A DNA stretch of 64,000 nucleotides from Herbidospora cretacea (GTDB taxonomy: Bacteria; Actinomycetota; Actinomycetes; Streptosporangiales; Streptosporangiaceae): NCBI RefSeq assembly GCF_001570605.1, contig NZ_BBXG01000021.1, forward strand, positions 1 through 64,000, in the 5' to 3' direction. Below the pieces are notes generated by a model that was given only the letters and a program-made list of their open reading frames with translations, made no database searches and was not told the DNA's origin. Positions 36,923 through 45,220 of this stretch are shown here, in pieces; the first letter of the stretch is position 1; every line of letters begins with the position of its first letter. Made by a program: the position numbers and the translations under genes.

Positions 36923-38365
36923 TCAGGCGCCACGGCGCACCTCCACATCGCCGACGCCCGCGGAGACGTGCAGCTCGATCGTGGCCGCCGGGCCGTCGGG
37001 GCTGGTCACCGGGGTCAGCGTCCGGGTGATCCGGACGTCGGCGCCGTCGCTGACCTGATGGTCGATCTTGATGTCACCCAGGCGGGTCTGGCCGTACACC
37101 TCGACGATCGCGTCGGGCGGGACGACCACCGTGAGCTGGCCCAGCGACACCGACGCGTCGAACCTCACCCGTGTCCCCGGTGGCAGTTCCATGTCGGTCA
37201 GGTCGAGCTCGCCCGCCCCGACGCCGACGGCGTAGCTGCGTTCGGCGGTGGCGACGGTGGTCGGGTGCCACGAGTAGCTGCCGACCCGCTTCGGTATGCC
37301 GGTGACCGACGTGCCGACGACGAGCGCCACCGCGACGATCACGCCGAGCGCGATGAGCCCGGCCCCCCGGCCGAACCACGTGGCGACGAGGAGCCCGCCG
37401 CCGATGACGGCGAGCATCGCGCCGCCGACCATCGGCAGACTCACCGATTCGGTCCCGGGCTGCTGCACGGCGACCATGACCCCTCCAACGATCAATGCCA
37501 GCACGAATGTCAGGCCGCCGACATAGGACCTGCGCTTCTTGACCTTCGGCGCCCTGGGCGCCTTGACGAATGGGGGCGGCGGCGGTGCGGCCGGCGCCCG
37601 CTTCGCGAACGGCCCGTGAGGGGCGAACGCGTCGCCCGCCGCGTAGGCCGCCTGCCTGGCCTCATAGGCCAGATCGGACAGCCGCCGGTAACCGTCGGGC
37701 GCTGCGGCCCGGGGCGGCTCCGGCGGTCGAGGCGGCTGGGGGACGGGATGTTCCCTGGTCGGGGCCGGGTCCTGGCCGAACGACTGGCGGTAGGACTCCC
37801 GGAACGACTCCTTGACCGTCTCGCGGAAGCTGCCCCCCGTCGCCCCGGTCGTGAAGGCCCCCACCGTGAACGTCGAGGCGACCGGGGCCGGCTCGATCCT
37901 GGTCGTCCCGCGCCGCCCGGTCAGCCGCTCGGGGATCGAGGTGATCAGGCCGAGCACGTCGACCCCGCGCGCGTGGGCCGCCAGCAGCGCGATGGCCAGC
38001 AGGACCCCGACCACGATCGTCCCCCGGTCGATGCCCCCCGAGGCCAGGTTGACGATCAGGCCGATCATGAAGACCCCCACGAGCAGGGACATCACGGTCT
38101 CGGCGTCGAATATCCTGCGCGTCCACTGCTCGACGTAACCGGGGCCCCCGCCCGGCTCGCGCATCAGGAGGAAGGCCGCGATGTAGAGGATGACGCCGAT
38201 GCCCGACCCCAGCAGCAGCACCGCGAACCCCACGCGGAACAGCACCGGGTCCATGCCCGTGAAGCGGCCCAGCCCGGCGCACACGCCCATGAGCATGCGT
38301 CCGTCGGACGCACGGGCCAGTGGATCACGGGCCGGCGGGTTCTCGTCGGGTGGCGCCTCGGTCAT
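36923..38365 (-). CDS. PspC-domain/toastrack envelope-stress protein
   Basis: This membrane protein of about 480 residues has an N-terminal PspC domain (DGRMLMGVCAGLGRFTGMDPV, then two helices), further transmembrane helices, a Pro-rich cytosolic linker, three more hydrophobic segments and a C-terminal beta-solenoid 'toastrack' domain of the LiaF/LiaG type (VGVGAGELDLTDMELPPGT, VSLGQLTVVVPPD). The architecture is that of regulators that hold a Lia/VraSR-type histidine kinase in check. The ATG at 38365 fits best with the upstream AGG. The gene is divergent from a kinase/response-regulator pair with a palindromic site between them, so it is likely both partner and target of that system. Confidence 0.8.
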   Translation of the reverse strand: MTEAPPDENPPARDPLARASDGRMLMGVCAGLGRFTGMDPVLFRVGFAVLLLGSGIGVILYIAAFLLMREPGGGPGYVEQWTRRIFDAETVMSLLVGVFMIGLIVNLASGGIDRGTIVVGVLLAIALLAAHARGVDVLGLITSIPERLTGRRGTTRIEPAPVASTFTVGAFTTGATGGSFRETVKESFRESYRQSFGQDPAPTREHPVPQPPRPPEPPRAAAPDGYRRLSDLAYEARQAAYAAGDAFAPHGPFAKRAPAAPPPPPFVKAPRAPKVKKRRSYVGGLTFVLALIVGGVMVAVQQPGTESVSLPMVGGAMLAVIGGGLLVATWFGRGAGLIALGVIVAVALVVGTSVTGIPKRVGSYSWHPTTVATAERSYAVGVGAGELDLTDMELPPGTRVRFDASVSLGQLTVVVPPDAIVEVYGQTRLGDIKIDHQVSDGADVRITRTLTPVTSPDGPAATIELHVSAGVGDVEVRRGA

Positions 38366-38405
38366 GGTGCCCATCCTGTCCGTTTTCCTGGGATGACCGC
38401 CATCG

Positions 38406-38434
38406 GGGACGTCCCTGAAAGCCTTCTCAGGGAC
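38406..38434. promoter_or_regulatory. Palindromic operator candidate of the PspC/kinase divergent promoter
   Basis: GTCCCTGA (38411-38418) and TCAGGGAC (38427-38434) form a perfect 8-8-8 inverted repeat. The left arm also pairs with the preceding GGGAC as GGGACGTCCC (38406-38415). This gives three GGGAC/GTCCC half-sites in the 116-nt gap between the PspC gene and the kinase gene, a fitting site for a dimeric LuxR-type response regulator. Confidence 0.55.
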
Positions 38435-38481
38435 TCGCCCTGATGCGGGCGCGCGAAGCGACATGTGACGATGCAGGAGCA

Positions 38482-39675
38482 ATGTCGGATAACCCTGGCG
38501 CCGCCGAGGCGTCCCCCAGAATGCTGAGGCCCCGGGCCGGGCGCGTGGTCGCCGGTGTCGCCCAGGGGGCCGCGGCCCAGTTGCGCCTCGACCCGGTCGT
38601 GCTGCGGCTGGCGTTCGTGCTGCTCACGATCCTCGACGGGGTCGGGGTGGTGGCGTACGCCGCCCTGTGGATGTTCACCGCGACCGAGCAGCAGGAACAC
38701 CCCGACCGGGCGGGCAGCCGAGACTGGGGCCAGGTGGCCGCCTACGGCCTGCTCGGGTTCGCCTTCGGGGCGCTCGCCCTGGTCAGCGGGGCGGCGGCCG
38801 GAGGCCTGGCCATGTGGCCGATCGCGGTGGGCGGCATCGGCTCGCTCATCCTGTGGCAGCAGGCCGAGCCGGGCCGGCGGCAGAAGTGGATGACCTCCAC
38901 CGTCGGCCGGGTCCGCGCCACCTGGGTGCGGTCGGGCATCGGCCTTCTCCTGGTGGGCGTGGGCGTCGTCGGGTTCCTCGCGGCCCAGGACCAGCTCGCC
39001 CAGGCCAGCACCGGCCTCGTCTTCACCGCGGTCGTGCTCGGCGGCGTGGCGCTCATCGCCGCCCCCTGGCTGGCCGGGCTGTGGCGGGAGCTGCAGAAGG
39101 AGCGTACGGAGAGGATCAGGCAGGAGGAGCGCGCCGAGGTCGCCGCGCACGTCCACGACTCGGTGCTGCACACCCTGACCCTGATCCAGCGCGCCGCCCA
39201 CGACCCCCGCGAGGTGACCCGCCTGGCCCGCAGCCAGGAGCGGGACCTGCGCAACTGGCTCTACATGCCGAAGCAGGACGCCGACGCCACCCTCGCCGCC
39301 GCCGTCCGGCGGGCCGCGGCGGAGGAGGAGGACGCCCACGGTGTCCCGATCGAGATCGTCTGCGTCGGCGACTGCGACCTGGACGACGGCCTGCGCGCCA
39401 TGGTCCACGCGTCCCGGCAGGCGATGGTCAACGCGGCGAAGTATTCCGAATCGCCCGTGGTATCGGTTTACCTTGAGGTCGAACCCGACGAGGCCACCGT
39501 CTTCGTCCGGGATCGAGGCAAGGGGTTCGTTCTCGACGACGTCCCGGACGACCGCATGGGCATCCGCCAGTCGATCATCGGCCGGATGGAGCGCTTCGGC
39601 GGCACGGGCCGCGTCAAGACGGCCCCCGGCGAGGGCACCGAAATCATGCTGACCATGAAGAGGACGACCGGATGA
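38482..39675 (+). CDS. PspC-domain sensor histidine kinase
   Basis: This membrane histidine kinase of about 397 residues has an N-terminal PspC domain (VVAGVAQGAAAQLRLDPVV), four to five transmembrane helices, a coiled HisKA_3-type dimerisation helix with the probable phosphorylated His225 in VAAHVHDSVLHTLTL, and a HATPase domain (N-box ASRQAMVNAAKYS, G-box VRDRGKGF). It is a NarL/LiaS-like kinase with its own PspC sensor. A start at 38443 is possible, but 38482 lies directly before homology and follows AGGAG closely. Its stop overlaps the regulator start (ATGA). It probably senses membrane or cell-wall damage. Confidence 0.87.
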   Translation: MSDNPGAAEASPRMLRPRAGRVVAGVAQGAAAQLRLDPVVLRLAFVLLTILDGVGVVAYAALWMFTATEQQEHPDRAGSRDWGQVAAYGLLGFAFGALALVSGAAAGGLAMWPIAVGGIGSLILWQQAEPGRRQKWMTSTVGRVRATWVRSGIGLLLVGVGVVGFLAAQDQLAQASTGLVFTAVVLGGVALIAAPWLAGLWRELQKERTERIRQEERAEVAAHVHDSVLHTLTLIQRAAHDPREVTRLARSQERDLRNWLYMPKQDADATLAAAVRRAAAEEEDAHGVPIEIVCVGDCDLDDGLRAMVHASRQAMVNAAKYSESPVVSVYLEVEPDEATVFVRDRGKGFVLDDVPDDRMGIRQSIIGRMERFGGTGRVKTAPGEGTEIMLTMKRTTG

Positions 39676-40310
39676 AGACCGTAAGAGTGCTGATCGTGGA
39701 CGACCACCGGCTGTTCCGTTCGGGTGTGCGGGCCGAGCTCGGCCCCTCCATCCAGGTGGTCGGCGAGGCCGAGGACGTGGAGTCGGCCGTGGCCACGATC
39801 GCCGAGCTCGAACCCGACGTGGTCCTGCTCGACGTCCACATGCCCGGAGGCGGCGGGGTCGAGGTGCTGCGCCGGGTGCTGGGCTCCGGGGCGCAGGTGC
39901 GGTTCCTGGCGCTGTCGGTCTCCGACGCCGCCGAGGACGTGATCGGGGTGATCCGGGGCGGCGCCCGGGGTTACGTGACCAAGACGATCAGCGGCGCCGA
40001 GCTGACCGACGCCATCTCCCGGGTGGCCGACGGCGACGCCGTCTTCTCGCCCCGGCTGGCCGGTTTCGTGCTCGACGCGTTCGCCTCGACCGAGGCCCCG
40101 CCGATCGACCCCGAGCTCGACTCCCTGACCCAGCGCGAACGGGAGGTGCTGCGGCTGATCGCGCGCGGGTACGCGTACAAGGAGATCGCGAAGGAGCTGT
40201 TCATCAGCGTGAAGACCGTCGAGACCCACGTGTCGTCGGTGCTGCGCAAGCTCCAGCTCTCCAACCGTCACGAGTTGTCGAGATGGGCCACCGCACGCCG
40301 TCTGGTTTGA
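39672..40310 (+). CDS. LuxR/NarL-family response regulator
   Basis: This 212-residue two-component regulator has a receiver domain with acidic pocket VDDHRLF, phospho-acceptor Asp54 (VVLLDVHMPGG) and the TKTISGAEL lysine region. A LuxR helix-turn-helix follows at about 146-205 (LTQREREVLRLIARGYAYKE, then IAKELFISVKTVETHVS). It is coupled by a 4-nt overlap to the kinase. The likely targets are the divergent PspC operon and its own operon through the palindrome at 38406-38434. Confidence 0.94.
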   Translation: MKTVRVLIVDDHRLFRSGVRAELGPSIQVVGEAEDVESAVATIAELEPDVVLLDVHMPGGGGVEVLRRVLGSGAQVRFLALSVSDAAEDVIGVIRGGARGYVTKTISGAELTDAISRVADGDAVFSPRLAGFVLDAFASTEAPPIDPELDSLTQREREVLRLIARGYAYKEIAKELFISVKTVETHVSSVLRKLQLSNRHELSRWATARRLV

Positions 40311-40325
40311 AAGTCCCTGTCGTGG

Positions 40326-40331
40326 CAGTCT
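40326..40331 (+). promoter_or_regulatory. -10-like element before GCS2 gene
   Basis: CAGTCT ends 6 nt before the ATG at 40338, consistent with a leaderless transcript starting at the codon. The first position departs from the TAnnnT consensus. Confidence 0.3.
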
Positions 40332-40337
40332 GACCAG

Positions 40338-41795
40338 ATGGGGCGAGACGTACCCGCGACGCAGTTCAGCCGCGACGACCGGCGGCGCTACCGCGACAAG
40401 CTGAAGCGGTCCCTCGACGTGCTCGCCCGCATGCTGGGCGAGGCCCGGTTCGACGCCGAGCGGCCACTGGCCGGGCTGGAGATCGAGCTCAACCTGGTCG
40501 ACGACCGGGGCGAGCCGGCGATGAAGAACGCCGAGGTGCTCGACGCGATCTCGGCGCCCGACTGGGCCACCGAACTGGGCCAGTTCAACGTCGAGATCAA
40601 CGTCGAGCCGCGTGAGCTGGGCGGGGCGGGGCTGGTCGAGCTGGAGCAGACCGTCCGCAACTCCCTCAACCACGCCGAGGAGCAGGCCCGGACGGTCGGC
40701 GGCCACATGGTCCTGGTCGGCATCCTGCCGACCCTGAAGGAGAGCGACCTCAACGAGGGGACGCTGTCGGCCAACCCCCGCTACAAGCTGCTCAACGAGC
40801 AGATCTTCGCGGCCCGGGGCGAGGACCTGCGGATCGCGATCGACGGCGTCGAACGCCTGCACACCTACGCCGACAGCATCACCCCCGAGGCGGCCTGCAC
40901 CAGCGTCCAGCTGCATCTGCAGGTCAGCCCGCGCAACTTCGCCGCCCACTGGAACGCCGCCCAGGCCATCGCGGGCGCGCAGGTCGCCGTGGCGGCCAAC
41001 TCGCCCTACCTGTTCGGCAAGGAGCTCTGGCGGGAGACCCGCCTCAGCCTGTTCGAGCAGGCCACCGACACCCGGCCCGACGAGCTCAAGGCCCAGGGCG
41101 TCCGCCCCCGGGTCTGGTTCGGGGAGCGCTGGATCACCTCGGTCTTCGACCTGTTCGAGGAGAACGCCCGGTTCTTCCCGGCGCTGCTCCCGCTGTGCGA
41201 CGACGAGGATCCGGCGATGGTCCTGGAGGCCGGGGGAGTGCCCACCCTGAGCGAGCTGACCCTGCACAACGGCACCGTCTACCGCTGGAACCGGCCCGTG
41301 TACGACATCTCCGGCGGCCTCCCGCACCTGCGCGTGGAGAACCGGGTCCTGCCCGCCGGGCCGTCCGTGGCCGACATCCTGGCCAACGCCGCGTTCTACT
41401 ACGGCCTGATGCGGGTGCTGCCCTTCGCCGAACGCCCGGTCTGGACGCAGATGTCCTTCTCCGCCGCCGCCGACAACCTGCGCGCGGCGGCCCGTCACGG
41501 CATCGACGCCCACCTCTACTGGCCCGGCCTGGGCGAGGTCACAGCGTCGGAGCTGATCCTGCGCCGCCTGCTGCCGCTGGCCTACGACGGCCTCGACCTG
41601 TGGGGCTGCGACCCCAAGTGCCGCGACCGCCTGCTCGGCATCATCGAGCAGCGCTGCCTGACCGGGGTGACCGGCGCGACCTGGCAGGTCCGCAAGGTCG
41701 GCGAACTCGGCGGCGGCCACGAGGCGATGCGGCGGATGACGCTCGAGTACATGGCCAACATGCACACCAACGAGCCCGTGCACCTGTGGGGCTGA
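40338..41795 (+). CDS. Glutamate-cysteine ligase family 2 protein
   Basis: This 485-residue ATP-dependent carboxylate-amine ligase is of the GCS2 family. Characteristic segments are LAGLEIELNLVDDRGEP (ATP/metal-binding glutamates), TELGQFNVEINVEPREL, the central AACTSVQLHLQVSP and NSPYLFGKELWRETR, and VENRVLPAGPSVAD. The family joins glutamate to cysteine or related amines. Actinobacteria make mycothiol rather than glutathione and use GCS2 members for ergothioneine (EgtA) or unknown gamma-glutamyl products; no egt genes adjoin here, so the substrate is open. It starts 27 nt after the response regulator and ends 1 nt from the convergent methyltransferase. Confidence 0.8.
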   Translation: MGRDVPATQFSRDDRRRYRDKLKRSLDVLARMLGEARFDAERPLAGLEIELNLVDDRGEPAMKNAEVLDAISAPDWATELGQFNVEINVEPRELGGAGLVELEQTVRNSLNHAEEQARTVGGHMVLVGILPTLKESDLNEGTLSANPRYKLLNEQIFAARGEDLRIAIDGVERLHTYADSITPEAACTSVQLHLQVSPRNFAAHWNAAQAIAGAQVAVAANSPYLFGKELWRETRLSLFEQATDTRPDELKAQGVRPRVWFGERWITSVFDLFEENARFFPALLPLCDDEDPAMVLEAGGVPTLSELTLHNGTVYRWNRPVYDISGGLPHLRVENRVLPAGPSVADILANAAFYYGLMRVLPFAERPVWTQMSFSAAADNLRAAARHGIDAHLYWPGLGEVTASELILRRLLPLAYDGLDLWGCDPKCRDRLLGIIEQRCLTGVTGATWQVRKVGELGGGHEAMRRMTLEYMANMHTNEPVHLWG

Positions 41796-41796
41796 G

Positions 41797-42561
41797 CTAC
41801 GGCTCGCACCGCCGGGCGAGGTGGATCGTCAGGTCGGTGGTGATCTCCACGGTCTCCGGCAGGACCCGGGCGATGGCGGCGAACACCTGCTCGCGCTGCG
41901 CGTCGGGCAGCACGAGATAGGCCGAGACGGTCGACAGATGGCCGATGTAGTCGTCGGCGGTCAGCGTGAGGCGGCGTTCGATCACCTCCTGCCGGACGTC
42001 GGTGAACCACTCGGAGCGCTGGAGCTCGGTGCCGGGCCACTGCATCTCCGCCTCCGGCGGGGTGCCGTCGGGGGAGGGCACGTCGTGCCGCTCCACGAAC
42101 GGCGACCGCGCGGCGCAGACGGCGTCGGCCACCGCCGGGTCGGCCGGCTCTATGGGGCCGCCGAAGGAGGCGAACACCCCGCCCGGCTCGACCATGGCGG
42201 CCAGCCTCGACCACCGGTTGCGGGGGTTGGTCCAGTGGAGCGCGGCGGCGGCGTAGACCAGGTCGTAGCGCTCGCCCGGCCGCAGCTCCTCGAAGGCGGC
42301 CTGCACGGTCGCCACGTGGGCGGGGACGTGTTTGCGCAGCTCGGCGAGCATGGCGGCGTCGGGCTCGGTCGCGGTCACGGCGACCCCGCGCTCGGCGAAC
42401 AGGCGGGTCGCCTTGCCCGTTCCGGCCCCGATCTCCAGGGCGGTCTTGATCGGCCGGGCGGCGTAGGCCGTCACCATGTCGTAGACGTCCACGGGGTAGC
42501 CCGGCCGGAACCGTTCGTAGGCTTGCGCGATGGCTCCGAAGCTCCGGGAACGAGCAGACAT
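41797..42561 (-). CDS. Class I SAM-dependent methyltransferase
   Basis: This 254-residue Rossmann-fold methyltransferase of the type-11 group has motif I ALEIGAGTGKATRLFAERG binding S-adenosylmethionine, the acidic motif II in VTATEPDAAMLAEL, and YDLVYAAAALHWTNP (post-II). The N-terminal SFGAIAQAYERFRPGYP is common in this small-molecule methyltransferase group. The ATG is at 42561. It stands alone, convergent with the GCS2 gene and divergent from the zinc peptidase gene. Substrate unknown. Confidence 0.86.
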   Translation of the reverse strand: MSARSRSFGAIAQAYERFRPGYPVDVYDMVTAYAARPIKTALEIGAGTGKATRLFAERGVAVTATEPDAAMLAELRKHVPAHVATVQAAFEELRPGERYDLVYAAAALHWTNPRNRWSRLAAMVEPGGVFASFGGPIEPADPAVADAVCAARSPFVERHDVPSPDGTPPEAEMQWPGTELQRSEWFTDVRQEVIERRLTLTADDYIGHLSTVSAYLVLPDAQREQVFAAIARVLPETVEITTDLTIHLARRCEP

Positions 42562-42672
42562 GCCGTTGATGCTAGTCCCGGAGGGTCAGCGGGACGTCAT
42601 ACGGCGTGACCAGTAGGGGTAGAACTCCGGTCTTCTCAAGAAATATCCGACTTTGCTGGGCAGGATTGGAGC

Positions 42673-43404
42673 GTGCAATTAACCAGGTTTCTCATGGTGT
42701 CCCTCCTGGTCCTGACCACCGCCGCGTGTGGCTCGGTCACCGCCTCCGGTCCGGCGACCGACCCGGTCCCCGAGGTGACCACCCCCGACGCGGTCGACAC
42801 CGAGTTCGACCGGCCCAGTGAGCCGGCCGCCTCCGACGACTGCAGCGTTCGGGGCGAGACCTTCTCCGAGGACGTCCGCCTGGCCCGCTGCCTGACCGAG
42901 GAGTTCTGGAGCAAGCAGTTCGCCGAAGCGGGCGGCACCTACCAGCCGGTCAGCGAGTTCATCGAGTACAACGGCGCCGACGGGCCCGCGTGCGGCGGTC
43001 AGCCCGCCGTGCCGAACAACGCCTTCTACTGCCCCGACGGCCACTTCATCGCCTACGACGCGACCTGGCTCCAGAGCCTCTACGACCAGCTCGGCGACGG
43101 CGCCGTCTACATCGTGATCCCGCACGAGTTCGGGCACGCCGTGCAGAACCTGCTCCAGTCGACCCACGAGTTCACCGTCCAGGCGGAACTGCAGGCCGAC
43201 TGCTACGCGGGCGGGACCCTGAAGGGCCTGATCGACGGCGGCCGTCTCTCCGCCCAGGAGGGCGACGACGCCGAGCTGATGACGAACCTGGAGGCGGCCG
43301 GCGACCCGACCGACGCCTGGTGGGAGCCGGGCGCCCACGGGACCGGCGCGCAGCGGCAGCTCAACTTCGCGCGCGGCTTCGACAGGGGGGTTGGGGCCTG
43401 CTGA
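42673..43404 (+). CDS. Putative neutral zinc metallopeptidase lipoprotein
   Basis: This 243-residue exported lipoprotein has the lipobox LTTAAC at about residue 19. The mature domain matches the YpfJ-like neutral zinc metallopeptidase family: zinc-binding IPHEFGHAVQNLL (HExxH) and downstream QAELQADCYAGG, whose acidic residue is the probable third ligand. Cysteine pairs in the surrounding segments (SDDCSV, ARCLTE, CGG, FYCPDG) suggest disulfides. The start is GTG at 42673; GGAG is only 2 nt away and a CAGGAT -10-like element precedes it, so initiation could be leaderless. The target protein is unknown. The CPBP protease gene begins 17 nt later. Confidence 0.84.
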   Translation: MQLTRFLMVSLLVLTTAACGSVTASGPATDPVPEVTTPDAVDTEFDRPSEPAASDDCSVRGETFSEDVRLARCLTEEFWSKQFAEAGGTYQPVSEFIEYNGADGPACGGQPAVPNNAFYCPDGHFIAYDATWLQSLYDQLGDGAVYIVIPHEFGHAVQNLLQSTHEFTVQAELQADCYAGGTLKGLIDGGRLSAQEGDDAELMTNLEAAGDPTDAWWEPGAHGTGAQRQLNFARGFDRGVGAC

Positions 43405-43421
43405 AAGGGCAGACCCTGACA

Positions 43422-44165
43422 ATGGCTCACGCGATGGCGAGTGGACAGGCCCGGCGACGCCGGACGCGACGACCGGGGGCGGCGATCGGGGCGGCGGTCG
43501 GGGTGCTGGCCGTGGCCAACGTCCTCAACAACACCGTGGCCCGCCGCTACGCCCCCCTGACCTCGGCGGCGGCGACCGCCGCGCTGCTGCTGATCGCCCG
43601 CCGGGCCGGGGCGGGCGCCCGCGGCCTCGGCTTCTCCTCACCCGCCCGGGGCGCCCTGATCGGCGGCGGGCTGGCCGCGGCCGTGGCGGCCGGATACACC
43701 GGCGGCGTCCTGCTGCCCCCCACCCGCCGCCTGTTCCTCGACGAGCGGGCCCTCGCGCTGAGCCGGGCCCGCCTGTTCGAGGAGGCGCTGCTCCAGGTGC
43801 CGGTCGGGACGGTCCTGCTGGAGGAGGTCGCCTTCCGGGGCGTGCTCCCCGAGCTGTTCGGCCACTCGCTGAAGCCCCGGGCCGCCTCGGTGGCCTCCAG
43901 CGCGCTGTTCGGGCTGTGGCACGTGCTGCCCGCCCTCGACATGGCCCGCGCCAACCCGGCCGCCGCCCGCGCGGGCACCCCCCGGCTGGTCGCCGGGACC
44001 GTGGCCACCACGACCCTGGCCGGGCTGGGGTTCCACGAGCTCAGGAGGCGCGGCGGTCTGCTGGCCCCCGCGCTGCTGCACGTGGCGACCAACTCGCTCG
44101 GCTTCCTCGCCGCCCGCGGCGCCCGCCGCCTCGACGTGCGCAGGGCGGGGCGCTCAGCCCGTTGA
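43422..44165 (+). CDS. CPBP intramembrane metalloprotease
   Basis: This membrane protein of about 247 residues has several hydrophobic helices and the three CPBP (CAAX protease/bacteriocin-processing) motifs: EEVAFRG (paired glutamates and arginine), FGLWHVLPA (histidine) and LLHVATNS (histidine/asparagine). It is related to Rce1-type intramembrane proteases. The ATG at 43422 lies 17 nt after the zinc peptidase gene; an in-frame ATG at 43434 is also possible. Two proteases in one probable operon suggest a shared processing job at the membrane. The 3' end overlaps the convergent PIG-L gene by 12 nt. Confidence 0.85.
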   Translation: MAHAMASGQARRRRTRRPGAAIGAAVGVLAVANVLNNTVARRYAPLTSAAATAALLLIARRAGAGARGLGFSSPARGALIGGGLAAAVAAGYTGGVLLPPTRRLFLDERALALSRARLFEEALLQVPVGTVLLEEVAFRGVLPELFGHSLKPRAASVASSALFGLWHVLPALDMARANPAAARAGTPRLVAGTVATTTLAGLGFHELRRRGGLLAPALLHVATNSLGFLAARGARRLDVRRAGRSAR

Positions 44166-44873
44166 GATCACGTGGAAGGCCTCGGCGTACGTCCCCTCCG
44201 GCAGGCCCGCGGCCTTGGCGTTCGCCGACAGGAAGCCCTTGACCATGCCCTCCAGGTCGGCCATGTGCCCGGTCTGCGACTCGTGGGCGCGCAGCGCGGC
44301 GATCTTCCGGTCGACCGTCGCGGTGATGTCGATCCAGTGGTTCGGGGTGGGGGAGCCGATCATCCAGACCTCCCGGACCGTCCACGCCTCCAGGCCCTCC
44401 TCGGTGAGCAGGTCGGGGAAGGCGTAAGGGTTGCGGGCGTCGGGGTAGACCGCGTCGAGCGCGGCCGAGCCGACGGCGCGGTGGTCGGGGTGGCTCGGGC
44501 CCAGGCGGGCGTAGTTCCGTTCGGGGGTCGAGGTGATCACCAGGTCGGGCCTGACCTGGCGGATCACCCGGGCGATGTCCTTGCGCAGCGCCAAGGTGGC
44601 CTCGACGGCTCCGTCGGGGTAGCCGAGGTGGCGCACGTCCGAGACCCCGACGCTCTTGGCGGCGGCCAGCTGCTCGGCCTGGCGGATCGCGGCCATGCCC
44701 GCGCCGTCGGTCTCCCGGTCGAAACCCCCGGCGTCGCCCGAGGTGGCCAGCAGGTAGATGACCTCCGTCCCCCGGTCGGTGAAGGCCGCGACCGCGCCCG
44801 CGCCGCCGAAGTCGATGTCGTCGGGGTGTGCGGTCACCACCAGCACGGTCCTGATCTCCGCGGCGTCCAGCAT
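44154..44873 (-). CDS. PIG-L family deacetylase
   Basis: This 239-residue zinc deacetylase of the LmbE/PIG-L fold has the metal-binding AHPDDIDFGG near the N-terminus and a second histidine motif in PSHPDHRAVG. Family members remove N-acetyl from GlcNAc moieties or cleave amides (MshB and Mca in mycothiol metabolism, and antibiotic-tailoring enzymes). Nothing adjacent fixes the substrate; a thiol- or glycan-related role is possible in an actinomycete. The ATG is at 44873. A repeat-rich intergenic region of about 350 nt lies upstream. Confidence 0.85.
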   Translation of the reverse strand: MLDAAEIRTVLVVTAHPDDIDFGGAGAVAAFTDRGTEVIYLLATSGDAGGFDRETDGAGMAAIRQAEQLAAAKSVGVSDVRHLGYPDGAVEATLALRKDIARVIRQVRPDLVITSTPERNYARLGPSHPDHRAVGSAALDAVYPDARNPYAFPDLLTEEGLEAWTVREVWMIGSPTPNHWIDITATVDRKIAALRAHESQTGHMADLEGMVKGFLSANAKAAGLPEGTYAEAFHVISTG

Positions 44874-45220
44874 GTCGTCCTCCTGTCCACGGGGGGCGAC
44901 CCCCCGAACCCCCCGCTGCGAAGGGGCCTTCGCCCCCTCGCGCTCCCCCTGGCCGCTTTCGCGTCCTGACGTCGCTTCGCTCCGGGTCGCTCCGCTCGGG
45001 GCGAAAGGCTCCGCCCCTCGCGCTCCCTGGAAGAGCCTCGCTTCGCTCGGGTCGCTCTCGCTTCGCTCGTTGAAGCCAAACCCATTATTCCGTTACGGCT
45101 CCGCCTGGCCGGCCACCCGACCCGACTCTGGCCACCCGGTAGCTCATGGCCGACATGTCCCGCCCCGTGAATGTCCGCACACGTGAGCGAACTGTCAGTC
45201 GGCAGCCCTACGCTAGACGG
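44874..45220. repeat. GC-rich intergenic repeat region before pcrA
   Basis: There is no gene. The stretch contains two hairpins, GGGGGG-CGA-CCCCCC (44891-44905) and GCGAAGG-GG-CCTTCGC (44918-44933). Three copies of CGCTTCGCTC follow (44973-44982, 45039-45048, 45059-45068), the first two with GGGTCGCT close behind. Next is CCGTTACGGCTCCGCC (45090-45105), which recurs exactly after pcrA at 47473-47488. The shorter core GGCTCCGCC also occurs near 45008. Such clusters are common between actinomycete genes; function unknown. Confidence 0.6.
45209..45214 (+). promoter_or_regulatory. -10 element, leaderless pcrA transcript
   Basis: TACGCT ends 6 nt before the GTG at 45221 with no Shine-Dalgarno site, so the pcrA mRNA is probably leaderless. 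This supports the GTG over the in-frame ATG at 45146. Confidence 0.5.

Noticed and set aside
39468-41783. A 771-codon open frame antisense to the regulator and GCS2 genes
   Set aside because: It spans two recognisable genes on the other strand and has repetitive low-complexity composition; it is a codon-bias shadow.
44973-45068. CGCTTCGCTC copies as a small CRISPR-like array
   Set aside because: The units are only about 10 bases, unevenly spaced, and occur with other GC-rich palindromes; no cas genes are near.
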